12,261 nucleotides of DNA, from assembly GCA_015490435.1 (NCBI GenBank), contig WFXV01000205.1:1-12261 (forward strand), read 5' to 3'. Under the pieces are notes generated by a model. That model searched no databases, was not told where the DNA came from, and saw nothing but the letters and a program-made list of their open reading frames with translations. Made by a program: the position numbers and the translations under genes. Numbering within the stretch: position 1 is the first letter of the stretch; each line of letters begins with the position of its first letter. Positions 1-6,313 of the stretch are shown in pieces. Source of the DNA: Thermaceae bacterium. Its GTDB lineage: Bacteria > Deinococcota > Deinococci > Deinococcales > Marinithermaceae.

Positions 1-1430
1 GAGAGGTTGTAGTCGTTGGCGGCAGCTTCTTCGTTTTTGATGATGGCCGAAAGCCCTTCCTCGGCCTTCCAATCGTGATAAAGCTTGGCAATGGCCTCGA
101 TGTGTTCCTCGTCAAGATAGTTTTTAGGGCGGCCCTTCTTGAAAAGCTTCGAGGCGTTAATGAGCAAGATCTCGCCAGGGTGGCGTTTTGCCTTGTTCAG
201 CACCAGGATGATGCCCGGGGCGGTGGTGTTGTAAAAGAGGTTTTCCGGGAGCAAAATCACCGCTTCAATGAGGTCGTTCTCGACGAACCTTTTGCGAATC
301 TCGCGTTCGCGGTTGGTCCCTTGGGTGCCGCTGCCGCGGCTGACCGCACCGGTATCCAGCACCACTGCCGCCCGGCCGCGCTCGTTTAGCGAGGCCAGGA
401 TGTGCTGTAGCCAGCCCCAATCGGCGCTCGAGGACGGTGGAATGCCGAACTTAAAGCACTCGAAGGGGTCGTTTTCGTAAACCTCTTGAGGGAACTCCTG
501 GTTCCACATGGGATTGGCCGCCACCAGGTCAAAGGTGGCAAGGCGACCGCTGGCGTCTTTAAACGCAGGGTTTCGCATGGTGTCGCCAAGTTTGATTTCG
601 GCATCGTGCATGTCGTGAATGACGGTGTTCATCTTCGCCATGGCGTAGGTGGTGGGGTTGATCTCTTGGCCGTAGACTTTGAACGGCGGCAGGTGTGAGG
701 GAAGCTTCTTGCGGCCGTTTTCTTCCACGCCGTGGGTTTCTAAGAGGCGCAGGTAGGTTTTGATCAGGAGGCCGCCGGAACCCGCGGCGGGGTCGTAGAC
801 GTGTTGGCCCGGCTCGGGCTCAAGCAATCTAGCGATCAGCATGGCCACCTCGCGCGGGGTGTAAAACTCGCCTGCGCTTTGCCCCTGGTCTTCGGCGAAC
901 TTGCGGAGGAGGTACTCATAAGCCCGGCCCAAAACGTCCGGTTCCACGTCGTAAAGCCCCAGCCGGTGCCGGGAGAGCACGTCGATCAATCGGGCCAAAT
1001 ATTCGTCGGGAACGATGCGCTGGCCGGCGGTGGTGGCGTTGAAGTCGACAATGTCAATGACCCCTTGCAACCTGGGGTTTTCCCGGGCCACCGCGCGCAC
1101 CGCGTCGGTGAGGTACTGACCGAGCCCCGCGGTGCCGTGGTTTTTTATGTTTTCCCAACGCGCTTCTTTGGGGATGTAAAACCGCACCGTACCCCGGCCA
1201 GCGGCGATGGTTCCGTCGGCCCGCTCGCGCTCAATGATCTGCTCCGCTACCTCGCGCGATTTGTATTCCTCGGCCAGCCGATTGAACTCGTCTTCGAAGA
1301 CGTCGGAAAGCCGCTTTAGGAAGATCAGCGGCAGGATATAGTCCTTAAACTTTGGCGCGTCCACCGGGCCGCGGATGGCAGAGGCCGCGTCCCAGAGCCA
1401 AGTTTCAAGCGTCTTTAGGTCTAAGGGCAT
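1..1430 (-). CDS. hsdM: Type I restriction-modification DNA methyltransferase subunit HsdM (3' end beyond window)
   Basis: HsdM is the adenine-N6 methyltransferase subunit of type I restriction-modification systems; it acts with specificity subunit HsdS and nuclease HsdR. The frame is open for 476 codons from an ATG at 1430 to the left edge. Residues 1 to about 150 match the helical HsdM N-terminal domain in layout. EFYTP at residues 188-192 precedes the AdoMet-binding motif DPAAGSGG at 213-220, and the catalytic motif IV is NPMW at 306-309, a known variant of NPPY/F in this family. The last visible residues (NDYNLS) resemble the usual C-terminal NDYNLSPSRY stretch, so few residues should be missing. 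Start chosen because GGAGG lies five bases upstream. Base composition is lower in GC than its neighbours (three hand-counted 60-base lines gave 52-58% GC), which suggests transfer. hsdS and hsdR would be expected beyond position 1. Family assignment is firm; activity is inferred from the motifs. Confidence 0.93.
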   Translation of the reverse strand, partial: MPLDLKTLETWLWDAASAIRGPVDAPKFKDYILPLIFLKRLSDVFEDEFNRLAEEYKSREVAEQIIERERADGTIAAGRGTVRFYIPKEARWENIKNHGTAGLGQYLTDAVRAVARENPRLQGVIDIVDFNATTAGQRIVPDEYLARLIDVLSRHRLGLYDVEPDVLGRAYEYLLRKFAEDQGQSAGEFYTPREVAMLIARLLEPEPGQHVYDPAAGSGGLLIKTYLRLLETHGVEENGRKKLPSHLPPFKVYGQEINPTTYAMAKMNTVIHDMHDAEIKLGDTMRNPAFKDASGRLATFDLVAANPMWNQEFPQEVYENDPFECFKFGIPPSSSADWGWLQHILASLNERGRAAVVLDTGAVSRGSGTQGTNREREIRKRFVENDLIEAVILLPENLFYNTTAPGIILVLNKAKRHPGEILLINASKLFKKGRPKNYLDEEHIEAIAKLYHDWKAEEGLSAIIKNEEAAANDYNL

Positions 1431-1435
1431 AGGGA

Positions 1436-1440
1436 CCTCC
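1436..1440 (-). promoter_or_regulatory. Ribosome binding site of hsdM
   Basis: On the minus strand GGAGG is followed by five bases and the ATG at 1430. It fixes the hsdM start. Further upstream on this strand (1441-1500) I see no convincing -35/-10 pair, although a TTGAAT lies there; the hsdM promoter is therefore left unassigned. Confidence 0.75.
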
Positions 1441-1513
1441 GAATAGGTATGATCTGCGTTCGGCCCGTATTCAAAGTTAGCACTTTTCATGTGCCATACT
1501 GGTCTTTTTACGC

Positions 1514-1542
1514 TTGACTTTTCACGCTCCGTGCTTTAAGCT
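1514..1542 (+). promoter_or_regulatory. Candidate promoter for hera
   Basis: A -35 TTGACT (1514-1519) is separated by 17 bases from TAAGCT (1537-1542), which fits the loose TANNNT -10 pattern of Thermus promoters. Transcription would begin near 1549-1550, leaving a leader of about 65 bases before the ATG at 1614. The -10 overlaps a perfect 15-base palindrome at 1538-1552 (seven-base arms around a central T). This stretch is AT-rich compared with the flanks. The -10 matches the classical consensus at only three positions, so this is a candidate. Confidence 0.5.
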
Positions 1543-1568
1543 TTTAAAGCTTTAGGGGATTTTCGCGG

Positions 1569-1610
1569 GTTTCCTTTTCGGGGAGGTGCGAAAGGCCCCG
1601 GAAAGGAAGC
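1569..1610 (+). promoter_or_regulatory. Leader hairpin covering the hera ribosome binding site
   Basis: Bases 1569-1583 can pair with 1596-1610 to give a 15-bp stem with two G-T(U) wobbles (1570/1609 and 1578/1601) and a 12-base loop (1584-1595). The right arm contains AAGGAAG (1603-1609), the only plausible ribosome binding site for the ATG at 1614, so the folded leader should hide it. A competing pairing of TTTTCGC (1560-1566) with GCGAAAG (1588-1594) is also possible. A role in translation control is inferred; the base pairing is read directly from the sequence. Confidence 0.6.
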
Positions 1611-1613
1611 GAG

Positions 1614-2927
1614 ATGCAGTTTGAAGACCTAGGACTCAGCGATCAGGCGGTCCGCCGCCTCTCGGCCCGCGGCATCGAGAAGCCCACCCCCATCCAGGAG
1701 CTCGCCCTGCCCCCGGCGCTCGCCGGGGGAGACGTCTTGGGCCTTGCCCGCACCGGCACCGGCAAGACGCTCGCCTTTGCCCTGCCGATCGCCGAGCGGC
1801 TTGCCTCCTCCAAGGCCCGGGGCCGGGCCCCCCGGGCGCTCGTGCTCGCCCCCACCCGCGAGCTCGCCCTGCAGGTGGCCCGGGAGTTCGCCTGGCTCGC
1901 GCCCCACCTCAAGGTGGTGGCAGTCTACGGTGGCACCGGCTACCAGGCCCAGGCCCGCGCCCTAAAGGAGGGTGCCGACGTCGTCGTCGCCACCCCGGGC
2001 CGGGCCCGGGATTACCTAAAGCGCGGGGTGCTCGACCTCGGTCGGGTGGAGGTCGCCGTCCTCGACGAGGCCGACGAGATGCTCTCGATGGGGTTTGAGG
2101 AGGAGGTTGAGGCCCTCTTAGGGGCCACGCCGGGGGCGCGCCAGACCCTGCTCTTTTCCGCCACCCTTCCCCCCTGGGCCCGCCGGCTCGCCCGCCGCCA
2201 CCTCAAGGACCCGGTGGTGGCCGACGTCACCCGGGACGAGCGGGTGGCCTACCGGGAGGAGGTCTACCGGGTGCCGGGGCGGGCGCGGGAGCACGTGCTC
2301 TCGGACCTTCTCTTCGCGAAGGCCCCGGAGCGGGCGATCGTCTTCGTGCGTACCAAGGCCGAGGCCGACCGGATCGCCCAGGGCCTCGCCGAGCGGGGCC
2401 ACGCCGCCCGCGCGGTGCACGGGGACCTTGGCCAGCGGGACCGCGAGCGCGCCCTCCTCGCCTTTCGCGAGGGTCGGTCGCGGGTCCTGGTGGCCACCGA
2501 CGTCGCTGCCCGGGGGCTCGACATCCCCGAGGTGGACCTCGTCGTCCATTACCAGCTCCCCGAGCGGGCCGAGGCCTATCAGCACCGCTCCGGTCGCACC
2601 GGGCGCGCCGGCCGCGAGGGCACGGTGGCCCTCCTCGTGGAGGGGAACGAGCGCTACCGCGTTCGCCGGCTCGAGGACGCCGTGGGTCGCCGCTTCGCGC
2701 GCGCCGAGCTCCCAAGCCCAGAGGCCGCCCGCCACGCCCGGCTCAAGGCCCTCCTGGATCGAGCCCGGAGCCAGCCCGAGGCGAAGCGCGCCCGCTGGCG
2801 CGAGGCCGCCCGCGCCTGGATCAAGGCCGAGGACACCGAGACGCTCGCGGGGCTGCTCGCCCACCTCCTCGAGGCCGATGCCGAGCGCGAGGCCCAGGCC
2901 TCCCGCCGGCGCGCGGCCCGGCGCTGA
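1614..2927 (+). CDS. hera: DEAD-box ATP-dependent RNA helicase, Hera-type, short form
   Basis: This helicase unwinds RNA duplexes using ATP; Thermus Hera is linked to ribosome and RNase P RNA remodelling. All core motifs are visible in its 437 residues: Q motif ending PTPIQ (24-28), Walker A ARTGTGKT (45-52), PTREL (80-84), TPGR (127-130), DEAD (151-154), SAT (182-184), VATDVAARGLD (293-303) and HRSGRTGR (324-331). Long stretches match what I recall of T. thermophilus Hera, which has about 510 residues: core, dimerisation domain and C-terminal RNA-binding domain. Here the protein ends after a basic, Ala- and Arg-rich segment (about 370-437) that fits the dimerisation region at most, so the RNA-binding domain is absent. 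The next gene starts 32 bases after the stop, leaving no room for it. The start follows AAGGAAG, which lies inside a leader hairpin. Confidence 0.95.
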   Translation: MQFEDLGLSDQAVRRLSARGIEKPTPIQELALPPALAGGDVLGLARTGTGKTLAFALPIAERLASSKARGRAPRALVLAPTRELALQVAREFAWLAPHLKVVAVYGGTGYQAQARALKEGADVVVATPGRARDYLKRGVLDLGRVEVAVLDEADEMLSMGFEEEVEALLGATPGARQTLLFSATLPPWARRLARRHLKDPVVADVTRDERVAYREEVYRVPGRAREHVLSDLLFAKAPERAIVFVRTKAEADRIAQGLAERGHAARAVHGDLGQRDRERALLAFREGRSRVLVATDVAARGLDIPEVDLVVHYQLPERAEAYQHRSGRTGRAGREGTVALLVEGNERYRVRRLEDAVGRRFARAELPSPEAARHARLKALLDRARSQPEAKRARWREAARAWIKAEDTETLAGLLAHLLEADAEREAQASRRRAARR

Positions 2928-2953
2928 CCCGCGGGTCAGGTTTCTGGTAGGCT
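2924..2953 (+). promoter_or_regulatory. Leaderless-type promoter of the peptidase operon, overlapped by a 16-bp palindrome
   Basis: CTGACC (2924-2929), an 18-base spacer and TAGGCT (2948-2953) are followed by six bases and the ATG at 2960, so the transcript would start at or next to the start codon, as in many Thermus leaderless genes. No ribosome binding site is present before this ATG, which agrees. The hexamer CTGACC includes the hera stop codon (2925-2927). The perfect palindrome CTGACCCGCGGGTCAG (2924-2939) covers the -35 and part of the spacer, the right place for a repressor or activator site; no regulator is identified. Confidence 0.65.
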
Positions 2954-2959
2954 CGGGGC

Positions 2960-4762
2960 ATGCGCCCCGAGCTGCTTTACAAGCTCCGCTTCCTCTCGGG
3001 CCTGGCCGAGGGGCCCCGGGGCCCCCTCTTCCTGGTCACCCGGATCGTGGAGGGGGACCCGCCCCGCTACGAGACGCGCCTCGCCGCCTACGAGGGCGGC
3101 CGGGTGCGGTACCTGACCCGGGGAGAAGCAAGAAACCCCGTTTGGAAGGGGAGCTTCATTTACTTTCTGCGGAAGGAAGGGGAGGTTCCCCAGGTCTTTC
3201 GCCTCCCGCTCGCCGGCGGCGAGCCCGAGCCCATCACCGCGGCGAAAAATGGCGTCCTCGGCTTCGCCGTGGACGATCGCGGCCGGGTGCTTTACTGGAC
3301 GCCGAAGGAACGGCAAAAACCCGGCCGCCCCAGCGTCTTCGAGGCCTGGCCCTTCAAGTTCGACGGCAAGGGGCTCTTGAACGAAAGCCCGGTCGAGGTC
3401 TACCTGGGGAAGAAGAAGCTCTTCTCCCGCTTTCCCCCGGTGGAGGAGGCGGTCTTCGGCGAGGACGGCGCGATCTACTTCCTCGCCGCCAGGGACGCCC
3501 GCGCCCGGGCCCGCTGGCAGGGGACGCTTTGGAAGTATGAGGAGGGCGAGCTCGAGGAGCTTTTCACCCCGGGCGGGATGCTCCACGGCCTCGCCGCCGG
3601 TCCCGAGGGCCTTGCCCTCGTGCACTTTCCGGTGGCGGAGGGAGGGCTTTATTCCGAGCTCGTCTACCTGCCCTACGGCGGCACCCCGCGCACGCGCTTT
3701 CGGGGTCACCTCGGCAACTCGGTGAACTCCGACGTGCGCTACGGCGCCTACCGCCAGGGACCCGCGTTCGGCGAGGACGGCGCCATCTACTTCCTGGTCA
3801 CCGAAAGGGGGCGGGGGGTGCTCTACCGCGCCGAGGGGGGAAGAGACCCCGAGCCCCTGGACACCGGGAAGTCGGTGGTGGCCTTCGCCCACGGGGGCGA
3901 GGCGCTCCTCGTCGAGGACTTCGACCACGGGCCGAGGCTCGTCTGGAAGGGCCGCGAGGTTTTTGACCCCAATACGCGCCTGAGAATGCGCTTCAAGCAG
4001 CCCGAGGCCCTCTCCTACCGCGCCCCCGAGGGCCACGAGGTCCCGGGCTGGGTGCTCCTCCCCGAGGGCGAGGGGCCCCATCCGGTGATCCTCTACATCC
4101 ACGGCGGGCCCCACACCGCCTTCGGCGAGGCGCTCATGTTCGAGCTCCAGCTCTTCGCCACGTCAGGCTACGCCGTGGTCTTTGGGAACCCCCGGGGCTC
4201 GACCGGCTACGGCGAGGCCTTCGCGAGGCTCCAGGGGCGCTGGGGCGAGATCGACGAGGCCGACCTCCTCGGGCTCTTGGACGAGGCGCTCCGGAGGTTT
4301 CCCCTCGACCCAGAGCGGGTGGGCGTCGCCGGGGGGAGCTACGGCGGGTACATGACGAACTGGCTCACCGGCCGGCACCCGGAGCGCTTCAAGGCCGCGG
4401 TCACCGACCGCTCGATCTCGAACTGGTTGAGCTTCTTCGGCGCCTCCGACATCGGGCCGCCTTTTGCCCGGATGCAGCTATTTGCTGACCCTTGGGAGAA
4501 CCCGGAAGTGCTTTGGGAGAAAAGCCCCCTGAAGTACGCCCACCGGGTCAAGGCCCCCACCCTCGTGGTCCACGCCGAACAGGACCACCGCTGCCCCATC
4601 GACCAGGGGGAGACCTGGTACACGGCGCTCTTTGACCGCGGGGTCAAGACCCGGTTCTTCCGCGTACCCGAGGAAGGCCACGAGCTCTCCCGCGCGGGCC
4701 GGCCCGACCGGCGCGTGGCGCGGCTCGAGGCCTATCTCGAATGGTGGAGGGAGACGCTATGA
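2960..4762 (+). CDS. S9-family serine peptidase (acylaminoacyl-peptidase / prolyl oligopeptidase type)
   Basis: A cytoplasmic serine peptidase of family S9 that cleaves short peptides, probably releasing blocked or N-terminal residues. It has 600 residues and no signal peptide. Residues 1 to about 345 form the propeller-like N-terminal half, with repeated GEDGAIYFL strands at 167-175 and 271-279. The alpha/beta-hydrolase half follows: oxyanion-region HGGP (381-384), nucleophile Ser460 in GGSYGGY, Asp542 in EQDHRCP and His574 in EEGHELSR. The NPRGSTGYG segment (410-418) is typical of the acylaminoacyl-peptidase branch (S9C). The ATG sits six bases after a TAGGCT -10 box, suggesting leaderless expression. 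The stop overlaps the start of the M29 aminopeptidase gene by four bases, so the two are likely translated together and work in peptide catabolism. Exact specificity cannot be told from sequence. Confidence 0.93.
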   Translation: MRPELLYKLRFLSGLAEGPRGPLFLVTRIVEGDPPRYETRLAAYEGGRVRYLTRGEARNPVWKGSFIYFLRKEGEVPQVFRLPLAGGEPEPITAAKNGVLGFAVDDRGRVLYWTPKERQKPGRPSVFEAWPFKFDGKGLLNESPVEVYLGKKKLFSRFPPVEEAVFGEDGAIYFLAARDARARARWQGTLWKYEEGELEELFTPGGMLHGLAAGPEGLALVHFPVAEGGLYSELVYLPYGGTPRTRFRGHLGNSVNSDVRYGAYRQGPAFGEDGAIYFLVTERGRGVLYRAEGGRDPEPLDTGKSVVAFAHGGEALLVEDFDHGPRLVWKGREVFDPNTRLRMRFKQPEALSYRAPEGHEVPGWVLLPEGEGPHPVILYIHGGPHTAFGEALMFELQLFATSGYAVVFGNPRGSTGYGEAFARLQGRWGEIDEADLLGLLDEALRRFPLDPERVGVAGGSYGGYMTNWLTGRHPERFKAAVTDRSISNWLSFFGASDIGPPFARMQLFADPWENPEVLWEKSPLKYAHRVKAPTLVVHAEQDHRCPIDQGETWYTALFDRGVKTRFFRVPEEGHELSRAGRPDRRVARLEAYLEWWRETL

Positions 4763-5988
4763 GCTTTGAGGAGACGCTTGCGAGGCTTGCGGTTCGGGTG
4801 GGGCTGAACCTTAAGGAAGGCCAAGAGGTCTTCCTCACCGCCCACGTGGAACAGCTTCCCCTGGTGCGGGCGATCGCCCGGGAGGTCTACCAGTCCGGCG
4901 GGGTGGCGGTGGTCCCCTTCTTCGCCGACGACGAGCTCGCCCGGGTGCGCCTGCTCCTCGCCCGCGAGGAAGCCCTCGACCATGCGCCGGAGTGGCTCTA
5001 CCGGGCGATCGGGGAGCGGCTCGAAAGCGGCGAGATGGCCCGGCTCGCGGTGGCCGGGGAGGATCCCCGGCTGCTCGCCGACGTTCCCCCGGAGCGGCTT
5101 TCCCGGGCGATGCAGGCCCACGCCCGGGCCTACCGCCCGGTTTTGCTTCCGATCTCGCGTTTTGCCACCAACTGGACGATCGTCGGCTACCCGGTCCGGG
5201 GCTGGGCGCGGGCGGTCTTCCCCGAGCTGCCCGAGGAGGAGGCCCTTTCGCGGCTCAAGGAGGCGATCCGGGTCGCCACCCGACTCGACGCCGAGGACCC
5301 GCTCGCGGAGTGGCGCCGCCGGGCGGACGAGCTCTCGGCCCGGGCGGCCTGGCTCACGGAGCGGAACTTCGCCGCCCTTCGCTTCGTGGGGCCGGGCACC
5401 GACCTCACCGTGGGGCTCGCCGAGGGGCACGTCTGGAAGGGGGGTTGGGGCGAGGCCAAAAACGGCCTTCGTGTGCTCCCCAACATCCCCACCGAGGAGG
5501 TCTTCACCATGCCCCACCGGGAGCGGGTCTTCGGCCGGGTGCGGGCGACGATGCCCTCTACCCTAAACGGGGTCTTGGTGAAGGGGCTTATGGTCCGCTT
5601 TGAAAATGGGGTCGCGGTCGAGGTACGGGCGGAGGAGGGCCTCGAGGCGGTAAAGACCCTGCTCGAAACCGACGAGGGGGCGAAAAGGCTCGGCGAGGTG
5701 GCGTTGGTGCCCGCCGACTCCGGGGTAAAGCGGGCAGGGGTGCTCTTTTTGAACACCCTCTTCGACGAAAACGCCGCCAGCCACATCGCCTTCGGCCAGG
5801 CCTACAGCGAAAACCTGAAGGACGCCGACCGGCTATCCCACGAGGAGCGGAAGAAGCGGGGCATGAACGAGAGCCTCATCCACCAGGACTGGATGATCGG
5901 CTCCGAGGAGATGGACGTCCTCGGGGTGGACGCCGAGGGGCGCGAGGTTCTTCTCATGGCGAAGGGGCGCTGGGCGTTTTCGGTGTAG
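4759..5988 (+). CDS. M29-family metallo-aminopeptidase (aminopeptidase T/S type)
   Basis: A two-metal aminopeptidase that removes N-terminal residues from peptides in the cytoplasm. The 409 residues fit the length of Thermus aquaticus aminopeptidase T (about 408). By comparison with known M29 enzymes the metal ligands are Glu247 (in PTEEVFT), Glu313 (in LGEVAL), His342 and Tyr349 (in SHIAFGQAY), and His375 and Asp377 (in IHQDW); all six are present. An ATG at 4741 is in frame, but it lies inside the S9 peptidase gene without a ribosome binding site. The ATG at 4759 is preceded by GGAGGGAG and overlaps the S9 stop as ATGA, so it is chosen. The pair forms a two-gene peptidase operon. No terminator hairpin is seen after the TAG; the next gene has its own promoter 9 bases later. 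Confidence 0.95.
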   Translation: MSFEETLARLAVRVGLNLKEGQEVFLTAHVEQLPLVRAIAREVYQSGGVAVVPFFADDELARVRLLLAREEALDHAPEWLYRAIGERLESGEMARLAVAGEDPRLLADVPPERLSRAMQAHARAYRPVLLPISRFATNWTIVGYPVRGWARAVFPELPEEEALSRLKEAIRVATRLDAEDPLAEWRRRADELSARAAWLTERNFAALRFVGPGTDLTVGLAEGHVWKGGWGEAKNGLRVLPNIPTEEVFTMPHRERVFGRVRATMPSTLNGVLVKGLMVRFENGVAVEVRAEEGLEAVKTLLETDEGAKRLGEVALVPADSGVKRAGVLFLNTLFDENAASHIAFGQAYSENLKDADRLSHEERKKRGMNESLIHQDWMIGSEEMDVLGVDAEGREVLLMAKGRWAFSV

Positions 5989-5996
5989 GGCGTTTT

Positions 5997-6025
5997 TTGA
6001 GGGATTTTTCGCACCGGCGTATGCT
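5997..6025 (+). promoter_or_regulatory. Leaderless-type promoter of the repeat-protein gene
   Basis: TTGAGG (5997-6002), a 17-base spacer and TATGCT (6020-6025) are followed by CGGGGT and the ATG at 6032. The distance from -10 to ATG (six bases) and the intervening bases nearly equal those of the S9 peptidase gene (TAGGCT, CGGGGC, ATG). No ribosome binding site precedes the ATG. This supports separate transcription of the small gene and confirms its start. Confidence 0.65.
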
Positions 6026-6031
6026 CGGGGT

Positions 6032-6313
6032 ATGAAGGTGCCGAAGTACAACCCGGTCGAGGACACCTGGGAGGTGGTGCCCGAGGACTGGGAGCTTCAG
6101 TACAACCCGGTCGAGGACCGCTTCCAGTACGCGCCGCCGGGCTCGGTGCCGGTCTACAACCCGGCGGCGGACCGCTTCGATTTGCAGTCGCCGGGCGCGG
6201 GGGCGGTCTACAACCCGGTGGAGGACCGGTTCGAGACCGGGGGCCCGGATTACGAGCCCACCTACGACCCGATCGAGGACGAGTGGGAGATGCGCCCTAG
6301 GGACGACGACTGA
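6032..6313 (+). CDS. Small acidic protein of five 18-residue YNPxED repeats, function unknown
   Basis: I do not recognise this 93-residue protein. After a five-residue lead (MKVPK) it consists wholly of five repeats whose first Tyr falls at residues 6, 24, 42, 60 and 78, an exact 18-residue period. The shared start of each unit is Y-N/D-P-(V/A/I)-(E/A)-D-x-(W/F)-(E/Q/D), followed by a variable, often Pro- and Gly-containing tail. The unit start recalls the YDPxTNxWE strand of Kelch and related propeller repeats, but a Kelch blade is near 50 residues, so this would not be an ordinary Kelch domain. It is strongly acidic, lacks Cys, and has no signal peptide or membrane segment. It is real rather than a chance frame: it has a promoter at the right distance, and the repeats are conserved in protein while silent codon changes vary. 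Its 3' end overlaps the convergent VanZ-type gene by 17 bases. Confidence 0.8.
   Translation: MKVPKYNPVEDTWEVVPEDWELQYNPVEDRFQYAPPGSVPVYNPAADRFDLQSPGAGAVYNPVEDRFETGGPDYEPTYDPIEDEWEMRPRDDD
6047..6310 (+). repeat. Five-unit in-frame tandem repeat, 54-bp period
   Basis: Units begin at 6047, 6101, 6155, 6209 and 6263; the last is 48 bases long. The first 18 bases of units 1 and 2 are identical (TACAACCCGGTCGAGGAC). Units 3, 4 and 5 differ from these at two to five positions. The rest of each unit has diverged much more, so the conserved part is the YNPxED core. Confidence 0.9.

Noticed and set aside
801..1319. Plus-strand frame opposite hsdM
   Set aside because: The minus strand carries intact AdoMet-binding and catalytic motifs across the same bases, so this frame is a shadow.
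1586..1624. Possible 12-codon leader peptide (GTG at 1586) in the hera leader
   Set aside because: The GGGGAG before it is too close to serve as its ribosome binding site, and nothing in the peptide suggests a stalling sequence.
2118..2864. Long minus-strand frame opposite hera
   Set aside because: Same reason: it lies wholly within hera, which has all helicase motifs, and has Gly/Pro/Ala-rich composition without a domain.
2428..3540. 370-codon plus-strand frame bridging hera and the S9 peptidase
   Set aside because: It reads both genes out of frame and has Arg/Pro/Ser/Gly-rich composition. It also crosses a promoter and a stop that the real genes use.
2936..4114. Long open frame on the minus strand opposite the S9 peptidase
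   Set aside because: It is fully antisense to a gene with complete catalytic motifs; long antisense frames are expected when third codon positions are almost all G or C. Its translation has no recognisable motif.
4741..4758. Upstream in-frame ATG for the M29 aminopeptidase
   Set aside because: No ribosome binding site, lies within the S9 gene, and would make the protein longer than its family. The ATG at 4759 has GGAGGGAG and an ATGA overlap.
5988..6010. T-rich stretch after the M29 gene as an intrinsic terminator
   Set aside because: No stable GC hairpin precedes the T-run; the similar GGGCGTTTT before it is a direct, not an inverted, repeat. The T-run ends in the proposed -35 of the next promoter.
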